From contig JAEZWM010000031.1 of assembly GCA_023443025.1 (NCBI GenBank), positions 1 to 26,150 on the forward strand: a stretch of 26,150 bases of DNA, read 5' to 3'. The notes under the pieces were generated by a model, which worked only from the letters and a program-made list of their open reading frames with translations, was not told the origin of the DNA and did not search any database. This document shows positions 16,428 through 22,707 of the stretch, one piece after another (the first letter of the stretch is position 1; every line of letters starts with the position of its first letter). This DNA is from Bacillota bacterium (GTDB lineage Bacteria; Bacillota; Clostridia; Tissierellales; Peptoniphilaceae). The position numbers were made by a program, and so were the translations under genes.

Positions 16428-16463
16428 TGCTCAAAAACAAAATACATCAATAAAATGATAAAA
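16428..16463 (+). repeat. Left copy of a 36-bp direct repeat flanking the ArsR/ABC block
   Basis: Begins TGCTCAAAAACAAAATACAT and ends ATGATAAAA. It matches 21908-21943 at 33 of 36 positions without gaps. The left copy follows the nagB terminator at once; the right copy follows the predicted 3' end of the group II intron relic. Confidence 0.85.
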
Positions 16464-16641
16464 TCCGGACTCCCTAATCTATAATTCTTCGGTAATCTGA
16501 TCGACCTAACCTTACAGCAAATTGAATTTTTTGATAAGGTAAAAGTTGAGTATGGTTATAATTTATATTGTAGAAGGAGATATAACAAAAGAAATAGATC
16601 AATAATTCTAGGAAATACACTCGTTTATGGGTGTATTTTTT
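16464..16641 (+). other. Noncoding or degenerate stretch with a 17-residue mini-ORF and a terminator
   Basis: Part of a 361-bp gap between nagB and the ArsR-type gene. Nothing here looks like a full gene. A mini-ORF at 16552-16605 reads MVIIYIVEGDITKEIDQ, whose GDITKE resembles the first strand of macro-domain proteins, but it stops after 17 residues. A terminator follows: AAATACACTC (16613-16622) with GGGTGTATTT (16629-16638, one G-U pair), then more T residues. A terminator behind a non-gene suggests that a gene was lost here. The remnant identity is speculative. Confidence 0.35.
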
Positions 16642-16668
16642 TGTATCGAAAAATTTAGAGTTTATAAG

Positions 16669-16697
16669 TTGATATATTTCGAATGCTATGTTATTAT
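16669..16697 (+). promoter_or_regulatory. Promoter of the ArsR/ABC operon with TTCGAA boxes
   Basis: -35 TTGATA (16669-16674), 17-nt spacer, -10 TATTAT (16692-16697), each one mismatch from consensus. TTCGAA lies inside the spacer (16678-16683) and recurs at 16734-16739 just before the ribosome binding site, both in the context ATTT(T)CGAAT. These could be operator half-sites for the ArsR-type product; that is inference. Confidence 0.5.
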
Positions 16698-16753
16698 TAA
16701 TTTGATAAATATAGAATATTAGATTTAAATATTTTCGAATTAAGGAGGCTCTT

Positions 16754-17905
16754 ATGAAAATAACTATTAGTAAAAAACCGAATTATCTCGAAGAAACAAT
16801 TAGCTTAATTAATAATGTGTTAGAACTGGATGAAAATTTTAATCCAGAGGATATACATATTATTAAAACTCCTCAAAATTTTTCTATTTCAAAAGAAGAA
16901 CTCGACTCTAAATTTTCAGATGTATTGGAATATAAAAAAGCACTATTTATTAAAACCAAGGATGTAATAAATAAGAATATATTTTCTAAATTAAATATTT
17001 TAACCACTACAGCTGCAGGACTTAAAATCCCCTTTTTAACATCACTATTATGGGAACTGGATGAAACAGATGCAGATAAACTAAATGATAAACTACTACT
17101 AGTAGCTTATCTTAATCTTTTATTAAACGATTTTTATATTAAAAATGATTTGGATATTAAATCAGTGGAAAAAGTAAAAGAACTATCTTATAAAAATTCT
17201 TCCTGGTCTAAAGAAAATGTAGATATTAAATTAGAAGAAATTATCGATTTGTTATCACAATTAGATTATGAAGAAAGCTTAAAGTGGTTTGTTCTAAATC
17301 AAATAAGTGATGCAGAAGAAAGAATTAAATTTATAAATTATATAAAAAAAATTCAAAGTGTAGTAAAAGAAAACTTTTATTTAGTAGAAAAGAGATTTGA
17401 TGAAACTATTAAATCTTTAGAAAATCCAGGGGAAGTTTTAAATAGATTAAATTATATCTTTGGTGAAAGGATTGAAAATGTTCAAGGTATAGTAGAATCT
17501 CCGACACTTTATGTATCTGTAATTTCTTATGGCTCTGCGTGGATAAAATCTGTAATGAGTAAAGACATTAAAGATGCAATATATTTAGGAATCCTTATAG
17601 AGGAGCTAACGAAATATAGTGCGAAAGATTCTTCAATATCTGAGAAATGCAAAGCCCTTGGAGATCCAATGAGATATAAAATTATAAAAATTCTTTCAGA
17701 AAGAAAATGTTTTGTAAAAGAGCTGGCTGAAATTTTAGAAATATCTTCATCTACCCTTTCCCACCACTTATCTATACTATTTCAAAATGGATTTTTGAGT
17801 ATAGAAATTTTAGACAGAAAGACCTTTTATAAAGTTAAACGAGAAAGTTTTCAAGAACTATCAGATTATTTTAAAATACTGTCTGATGAAATTAAGGAGA
17901 GCTAA
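16754..17905 (+). CDS. Large ArsR-type winged-helix regulator with uncharacterised N-terminal domain
   Basis: 383 residues, about four times a classical ArsR. The C-terminal ~85 residues (SEKCKALGDPMRYKIIKILSERKCFVKELAEILEISSSTLSHHLSILFQNGFLSIEILDRKTFYKV) are a clear ArsR winged helix-turn-helix with the recognition helix SSSTLSHHLSIL. The metal-binding Cys pair of ArsR/SmtB (ELCVCDL-type) is not present. The N-terminal ~290 residues are helical and Lys/Glu/Leu-rich and I do not recognise them; they may sense the exporter's substrate. ATG follows TAAGGAGG. Its stop is immediately followed by the first ABC gene (TAA-ATG), so it probably controls that operon and itself. Codon use is visibly AT-richer than in the gal and acc genes. 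Confidence 0.8.
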   Translation: MKITISKKPNYLEETISLINNVLELDENFNPEDIHIIKTPQNFSISKEELDSKFSDVLEYKKALFIKTKDVINKNIFSKLNILTTTAAGLKIPFLTSLLWELDETDADKLNDKLLLVAYLNLLLNDFYIKNDLDIKSVEKVKELSYKNSSWSKENVDIKLEEIIDLLSQLDYEESLKWFVLNQISDAEERIKFINYIKKIQSVVKENFYLVEKRFDETIKSLENPGEVLNRLNYIFGERIENVQGIVESPTLYVSVISYGSAWIKSVMSKDIKDAIYLGILIEELTKYSAKDSSISEKCKALGDPMRYKIIKILSERKCFVKELAEILEISSSTLSHHLSILFQNGFLSIEILDRKTFYKVKRESFQELSDYFKILSDEIKES

Positions 17906-19786
17906 ATGGAACTTAAAAGAAACCTAGTAAAAGACTTAAGGGACAAAGAATATAGAGATAACTATCTTCATCCTAATAAAAGATCATTATTTGAATTTTT
18001 TAAAATATTTTCTAAAGATATAAATCAGAAAATTTTTATCTATTATATCATATATGGAATTTCAAAAGGCTTAATACCGGTCATTAGTGCGTTCGTAATA
18101 AGGGAAATTACAAAAATTATAAGTCAATTACTAAATGCTAATGTAACAAATGTAGATTCACTAAAGCCACTGTTTTTTGCTACAATTGGATACTCTGTAA
18201 TATTTTTTATACTGTCCTCTATTTATATGTATCTTGAATGTGAGATAATTCCATATATTTTCGCCCTTAGAAATAAGAAAATGTTGAATCTGTTTGGGAA
18301 ATTTTCAAGTATGGAGTTTGGACTATATGAAGATTCCGGGTTTATGAGCTCTTTGGGAAATTGGTCAAGAGCTATCCAAAGTAATAACACCGGATACCAA
18401 GGAATACTTCAAAACTCTCTTCTATTAACAGGAGATATATTTTCAGCAATTCTTTTAGGTATATTATTCATCACACTAGATTACAAAATATTTTTTATAG
18501 TACCTGCTTCAATAATCGTAAGTATTTATCTGGAGGAGAGTTTTACAAAGTATCAAAAATCAATGTTAAAAGAAGAAATTGACATCTCAAAGAGAATTGG
18601 AAGGATTTCTGATTTAAGTTCAGATTTTAAATATGGAAAAGATGTAAGAGTATTTAGAATGGAGAAATCCTTTGAAAATACTTTTAATAATCTACTGATT
18701 AAAAGAGATGAGTTATTAAAAAAATATACTCTAAAAAGAATTTTACAATCTCCTTTTGTAGCTATTTTTTCTTCAATAGTTTTTGTATTGGGAATTTATA
18801 CCTTAGGAAGGGCTTATATTCTAAATAATATAAGTTTAGAAAGACTGGTTATGTTAATGACAACCCTATTATTATTTTCTAATACAATTTTAGAAATTAC
18901 AAAAAAGCTTTCCTTTATAAAAGCAGAATCTATATATTTAGATGACTTTTACGATCTTCTGGGAGCTGATTTAGAACCTTTAGGTGGAGAAGAATTTCCG
19001 GAAAATTTAAATGCTGATATAAAATTTGAAAATGTTTGGTTTAGATATCCGGGTTCAGAAAACTGGGTTTTAAAAGATATAAGCTTTACTGTAGATGATA
19101 AATCCAGTATTGCATTAGTCGGTATAAATGGAGCCGGAAAAACTTCTATAGTTAAGCTGCTTACCGGATTATACCAACCCGATAGTGGAAGAATTACTAT
19201 TGGAGGAGTTGATATTAGATATATATCCCAAAGTGAATTAAGTAAAATCTTTGGAATAGTTTTTCAAGACGTTAATCCACCAGCCCTTACAGTTGCAGAA
19301 AATGTAGCTGTGGATGTGGGAAATATCGACAGAGACCGAGTAAAAGCTGTTTTAGATAGAGTTGGACTTTTAGAAAAAATTGAGAGTTTTCCTAAGGGAA
19401 TAGATACTCCTGTTCTTAGGGTTTTAGAAGACGATGGAATAATTCTATCCGGTGGTGAAAACCAAAAGTTAATGATAGCTAGAGCCCTATATAGAAAAGA
19501 TACTAAAATTTTAATTCTAGACGAGCCTACAGCTGCATTAGATGCAATTGCTGAAGAAGAAATCTATAAATCCTTTAACGAGATACTAAAGGGAAAAACC
19601 GGATTATTTATATCTCACAGACTAGCTTCTACAAGATTTTGTGACGAGATATTACTGTTGAATAATGGAACTATAACAGAAAAAGGAACCCACGAAGAAT
19701 TATTAAAAAATAAATCACTGTATAGCGCAATGTATGAAACCCAAGCGAGCTACTACCGGGAGGAATATAATAATGGAGAAAAATAA
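17906..19786 (+). CDS. ABC exporter half-transporter 1 (membrane + ATPase)
   Basis: Fused export-type ABC protein of 626 residues. The N-terminal ~350 residues hold about six hydrophobic segments (IFIYYIIYGISKGLIPVISAF, FFATIGYSVIFFILSSIYMY, LLLTGDIFSAILLGILFITL, FFIVPASIIVSIYL, SPFVAIFSSIVFVLGIYTLG...). The ATPase domain follows from ~370: Walker A GINGAGKTS (~406), Q-loop VFQDVNPP, signature LSGGENQKL (~514), Walker B with catalytic Glu ILILDEPTAALD, H-loop ISHR. The signature has ENQK in place of the usual QQQR. All catalytic residues are present. Adjacent to the regulator and overlapping the second half-transporter, so a heterodimer is likely. Substrate unknown; multidrug, peptide or lipid are all possible. 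Confidence 0.85.
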   Translation: MELKRNLVKDLRDKEYRDNYLHPNKRSLFEFFKIFSKDINQKIFIYYIIYGISKGLIPVISAFVIREITKIISQLLNANVTNVDSLKPLFFATIGYSVIFFILSSIYMYLECEIIPYIFALRNKKMLNLFGKFSSMEFGLYEDSGFMSSLGNWSRAIQSNNTGYQGILQNSLLLTGDIFSAILLGILFITLDYKIFFIVPASIIVSIYLEESFTKYQKSMLKEEIDISKRIGRISDLSSDFKYGKDVRVFRMEKSFENTFNNLLIKRDELLKKYTLKRILQSPFVAIFSSIVFVLGIYTLGRAYILNNISLERLVMLMTTLLLFSNTILEITKKLSFIKAESIYLDDFYDLLGADLEPLGGEEFPENLNADIKFENVWFRYPGSENWVLKDISFTVDDKSSIALVGINGAGKTSIVKLLTGLYQPDSGRITIGGVDIRYISQSELSKIFGIVFQDVNPPALTVAENVAVDVGNIDRDRVKAVLDRVGLLEKIESFPKGIDTPVLRVLEDDGIILSGGENQKLMIARALYRKDTKILILDEPTAALDAIAEEEIYKSFNEILKGKTGLFISHRLASTRFCDEILLLNNGTITEKGTHEELLKNKSLYSAMYETQASYYREEYNNGEK

Positions 19787-21590
19787 AAAATCTGTATTAA
19801 AGTTAATGGTTAATTTTACATCTCTAATGTACAAATTTGAACCTAGGATACTATTAAGTTTTCTATTAGTAACTATTTCTTCATCCACACTGACCATACT
19901 TATGGTTTTTGCACCTAAGTTAATTTTAGATGGACTACTTTCTAATTGGGACTATTCTCAGTTTTTAGAAACTATCCTTAAATTGGGCATAGGAATTATA
20001 GGACTAAAACTATTAAGTGAAATTTCTTTAAGATTATTTGAAAAGGACAAGTCTCTAGTTACATCTAAGTTAAATACTAATTTTTCTAAAAAAGTTTTAG
20101 ATTTAAAATACGAACTTTTAGAAGATCCCACTATTTTAGATTTAAGAGAAAGAGCAAAATATCCAATAAATCAGGGACTTATTATACTTTTGCTTGAGGA
20201 TTTAAAAATTACTTTTATATCGATATTTCAGCTATTTGGTTTGGGAAGTATACTCTTTTCCTTTAGTCCTTGGATTTTATTATTTATAATCGTTATGTGC
20301 CTAATTGGAGGAATACTTCTAAAAAAAGCAAGTGTAGTTCAAGAACGATTTACAAATGATTTAATGCCCATGAATAGAAGATATAATTATTATTTAAACG
20401 GATTAGTTCAAGAAGAATTTCAAAAAGAATTTCGTTTATTTAATTTAGACGACGTAATAAAAGAAAAACTTTTAAGCTATATGGGAAAGATCGAAATTCG
20501 ATTTAAGGAATTATTTATTGAAGATAGAAATATTAAAATCTTAAATTTTTTATTACTTGCTATTACGAAATTAGTAACTTATTCCTATGCAGGAGCAAGG
20601 TCAATTGGTTTTTGGGGAAGTAAAATTACTCTAGGAAACTTCTCTGTCGTTATTATCGCAGGCGAACAATTTAATGTAAGTGTATCTACACTATTAGACT
20701 ACGGGATATCTTTCTTTAGATCATTAAGATTTTTTGGTCCAATGCTGGAATTTTATACTTTGGAAGAATATATTAATCCTGATATAGAAAAAGATAAAAA
20801 AATTGCAGAAGAAATCCAAACCTTAGAGTTTAGAAATGTAAGTTTTTCTTATCCTAAATCTGATAAAGTAATTCTTGATAATATTAGTTTTACCGTAAAA
20901 AAAGGAGAAACCTTGGCATTAGTAGGGAGAAATAATGCCGGAAAATCTACAATAATAAAGTTAATAGCTAGATTGTTCGAACCTACTAAAGGAGAAATTC
21001 TTTGGAACGGGGTTAACATTAAAGAGTTAAATCTTGAATCTTATTTAAAGGAACTCGCTTATGTATTCCAAGATTTTAAGCTCTTTCCAATAAAAATATG
21101 GGAAAATATTGCAAGTTATGCTAATGAAACTTCTGATGATACTATACCTCCTGAAATTGAAAGTAAGGTCAGAGATATTATTAAAAGAGTTCAACTCGAA
21201 AAAAGTATAGAAAAATTGCCAAAGGGGGTTAATACTTATCTTAATAAGTTCTTATATGACGATGCTGCAGAATTCTCAGGAGGCGAAAACCAAAAACTCG
21301 CCATCTCTAGAGCAATTTATAAAAACTCATCCTTCGCTATACTGGATGAACCTACCGCTGCTCTGGATCCATTAGCTGAAAGTGAGATTTATGAAAAGTT
21401 TTCAGACTTAGTGAAGGGGAAAACAGCTCTTTTTATCTCCCATAGAATGAGTGCAAGTAGATTTTGTGACAGGATACTTGTTTTAAATAATGGGAAAATA
21501 ATAGGAAATGGAAATCATGATGATTTATTAAAAACGAACTTCCTCTATCAATCCCTTTATGAAGCACAGGCTCAATATTACAAAAACTAG
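19773..21590 (+). CDS. ABC exporter half-transporter 2 (membrane + ATPase)
   Basis: Second fused export-type ABC protein, 605 residues from ATG 19773, which is served by GGGAGG (19758-19763); an in-frame ATG at 19734 is possible but has no ribosome binding site. Membrane segments include ILLSFLLVTISSSTLTILMVFAPKLIL, ISIFQLFGLGSILFSFSPWILLFIIVMCLIGGILL and LNFLLLAITKLVTYSYAG. ATPase: Walker A GRNNAGKST (~385), Q-loop VFQDFKLFP, signature FSGGENQKL (~500), Walker B FAILDEPTAALD, H-loop ISHR. It shares the SGGENQK signature and C-terminal EAQAQYYKN/ETQASYYREEY ending with its partner, so the two arose by duplication. It overlaps the first gene by 14 bp; its stop codon lies within the operon terminator. 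Confidence 0.85.
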   Translation: MEKNKKSVLKLMVNFTSLMYKFEPRILLSFLLVTISSSTLTILMVFAPKLILDGLLSNWDYSQFLETILKLGIGIIGLKLLSEISLRLFEKDKSLVTSKLNTNFSKKVLDLKYELLEDPTILDLRERAKYPINQGLIILLLEDLKITFISIFQLFGLGSILFSFSPWILLFIIVMCLIGGILLKKASVVQERFTNDLMPMNRRYNYYLNGLVQEEFQKEFRLFNLDDVIKEKLLSYMGKIEIRFKELFIEDRNIKILNFLLLAITKLVTYSYAGARSIGFWGSKITLGNFSVVIIAGEQFNVSVSTLLDYGISFFRSLRFFGPMLEFYTLEEYINPDIEKDKKIAEEIQTLEFRNVSFSYPKSDKVILDNISFTVKKGETLALVGRNNAGKSTIIKLIARLFEPTKGEILWNGVNIKELNLESYLKELAYVFQDFKLFPIKIWENIASYANETSDDTIPPEIESKVRDIIKRVQLEKSIEKLPKGVNTYLNKFLYDDAAEFSGGENQKLAISRAIYKNSSFAILDEPTAALDPLAESEIYEKFSDLVKGKTALFISHRMSASRFCDRILVLNNGKIIGNGNHDDLLKTNFLYQSLYEAQAQYYKN

Positions 21591-21613
21591 GAGATCACAT
21601 CTCCTAGTTTTTT
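21582..21613 (+). terminator. Terminator overlapping the stop codon of the second ABC gene
   Basis: AAAAACTAGGAGAT (21582-21595) pairs perfectly with ATCTCCTAGTTTTT (21599-21612) around a 3-nt loop and runs into T residues. The TAG stop (21588-21590) lies inside the left arm. Confidence 0.88.
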
Positions 21614-21907
21614 AGTATGAGGATAGAAAAAATATAAGGTGCTTTAGGTGTAAAAATCAGCAGAGGTCATAGTACTTAATTAAAAATCAGGGTAGTACTG
21701 AACCAATTGTTGATTGGATAAATAAAGCAATGAAACAGGTATGACCGAGCATAGGAATAAAAGTGCAATATTCCTAAGGCTCTATAAATCTAAGATTATA
21801 TATTTCATTGAAATAGATATTATCAAAAATAAAACGGAATCGCCAGGTACCGAACGGTATGCTTGATTGTGGAAAGAGAGATGGGCTACTAGTTAGCCCT
21901 ACTCGAT
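21614..21907 (+). mobile_element. Probable ORF-less group II intron relic
   Basis: The 3' part, GAATCGCC (21837) - GGTACCGAACGGTATG - ATTGTGG, then a hairpin GGGCTA/TAGCCC (21883-21899) and CCTACTCGATT, closely follows the pattern of domains V and VI of common clostridial group II introns (GAACCGCC, stem with GAAC tetraloop, GTGTGAGAGG, hairpin, CCTACTCGATT). Upstream, AGCAGAGGTCATAGTACT ... AGTACTGAAC (21659-21703) resembles the stretch preceding the intron reverse-transcriptase ORF in the same family, and a 12-bp interrupted hairpin lies at 21747-21782. There is no room for the reverse transcriptase, and domain V pairing is damaged, so the element should be inactive. It begins just after a terminator, the usual target of class C introns. 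Recognised from memory; a covariance-model search would be decisive. Confidence 0.5.
21747..21782 (+). other. Hairpin inside the intron relic
   Basis: GAGC (21747-21750) pairs with GCTC (21779-21782), and TAGGAATA (21752-21759) with TATTCCTA (21769-21776), separated by a small internal loop; the apical loop is 9 nt. No T-run follows, so it is not a terminator; it fits a structural element of folded intron RNA. Confidence 0.5.
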
Positions 21908-21943
21908 TGCTCAAAACCAAAATGCATCTATAAAATGATAAAA
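21908..21943 (+). repeat. Right copy of the 36-bp direct repeat
   Basis: Matches 16428-16463 with three substitutions and no gaps, offset exactly 5,480 bp. It begins at the predicted 3' boundary of the intron relic and ends about 14 bp before the acpP promoter. Confidence 0.85.
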
Positions 21944-21956
21944 ATAAGTTGGTGGG

Positions 21957-21985
21957 TTGACAAAATTTGCTATTAAGTATAAAAT
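21957..21985 (+). promoter_or_regulatory. SigmaA-type promoter of the acpP-acc-fabH operon
   Basis: Consensus -35 TTGACA (21957-21962), 17-nt spacer, -10 TAAAAT (21980-21985, one mismatch). Confidence 0.8.
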
Positions 21986-22022
21986 TTACTTAAAATAATT
22001 TATATAAAATTATTTAAGTAAA
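21973..22022 (+). promoter_or_regulatory. Probable operator of the fatty-acid operon (inverted repeats over the -10 and start region)
   Basis: TTAAGTA (21973-21979), 7 nt, TACTTAA (21987-21993) form a perfect inverted repeat centred on the -10 box. The right half pairs again: TTTACTTAAA (21985-21994) with TTTAAGTAAA (22013-22022). Three half-sites thus cover the -10 to the transcription start. Geometry and gene content fit a fatty-acid repressor such as FapR or FabT, but the sequence matches neither published consensus closely. Confidence 0.6.
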
Positions 22023-22041
22023 ATTAAAGGAGAGATAAAAA

Positions 22042-22266
22042 ATGACATATGATAAAGTTGTAGAAATAATTGTAGAAAACCTAGGTGTTGATATCGATGA
22101 GGTAAAACCTGAATCTAGTTTAATTGAGGATCTGGGAGCAGACTCACTTGATGCTGTTGAGCTTTCAATGGCTCTTGAAGATGAGTTTGGAATAACAATC
22201 GAAGATGAAGAGTTTGCAGGACTAGTAACAGTTCAAGACGTTGTAAACTACATCGATAAAAAGTAG
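22042..22266 (+). CDS. acpP: Acyl carrier protein
   Basis: Small acidic carrier (74 residues) that holds growing acyl chains on a 4'-phosphopantetheine arm. The attachment Ser35 lies in the GADSLDAVELSMALEDEFGI motif. Four-helix layout and strong acidity are typical. ATG follows AAAGGAGAG. First gene of the operon; accB follows after 6 bp. Confidence 0.96.
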   Translation: MTYDKVVEIIVENLGVDIDEVKPESSLIEDLGADSLDAVELSMALEDEFGITIEDEEFAGLVTVQDVVNYIDKK

Positions 22267-22272
22267 GAAGTT

Positions 22273-22707
22273 ATGAAAAAAGAGGATATTATTGAAATAT
22301 TAAGAGAGTTTGAGAACTCTTCTCTTACGGTCCTCAAATTTACTAATGGTGACATCGAACTTGGTTTAGAAAAACAAGAGAGAATCGTGCCAGCTCAAGT
22401 ACAATCACAGGAGGCCGTGGTTATGCAGCCTCCTACTGTTAATGCCCAGGAGACAAGTGATAATTTTATAGTAGAAGCACCGCTGGTTGCTTCTTTTTAT
22501 AGAGCTCCGGCACCTGATAAGGATCCATTCATTGAAGTTGGAGATACAGTAAAAAAAGGACAAGTACTTTTCATACTTGAAGCGATGAAGATGATTAATG
22601 AAATAAAATCACCGGTTTCAGGAAAAGTCATCGACATCTTTCCGAATAATGGAGAACTAGTTGAGTTTGGTCAACCAATAGTAGAAATAGAGGTTAGCGA
22701 TGTTTAA
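22273..22707 (+). CDS. accB: Biotin carboxyl carrier protein of acetyl-CoA carboxylase
   Basis: Carries biotin between biotin carboxylase and carboxyltransferase. An N-terminal helical dimerisation region (MKKEDIIEILREFENSSLTVLKF) is followed by a Gln/Pro/Val-rich flexible linker (~35-65) and a biotinyl domain with E103-A-M-K106-M; Lys106 is the biotinylation site. The 'thumb' insertion (RAPAPDKDPFIEVGDTVKKGQ) typical of acetyl-CoA carboxylase BCCP is present. 144 residues. It overlaps accC by 8 bp. Confidence 0.95.
   Translation: MKKEDIIEILREFENSSLTVLKFTNGDIELGLEKQERIVPAQVQSQEAVVMQPPTVNAQETSDNFIVEAPLVASFYRAPAPDKDPFIEVGDTVKKGQVLFILEAMKMINEIKSPVSGKVIDIFPNNGELVEFGQPIVEIEVSDV

Noticed and set aside
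16428..16463. CRISPR repeat or phage attachment core
   Set aside because: Only two copies 5.5 kb apart, no spacers, no integrase and no tRNA end; a mobile or duplication origin is better described simply as a direct repeat.
16464..16620. Transposase fragment in the post-nagB gap (QQIEFFDKVKVEYGYN reading)
   Set aside because: Short, interrupted by stops in the flanks, with no recognisable catalytic motif or inverted repeats.
17906..21590. Lantibiotic or bacteriocin cluster around the ABC pair
   Set aside because: No precursor peptide, modification enzyme, C39 peptidase domain or immunity gene is visible in the block.
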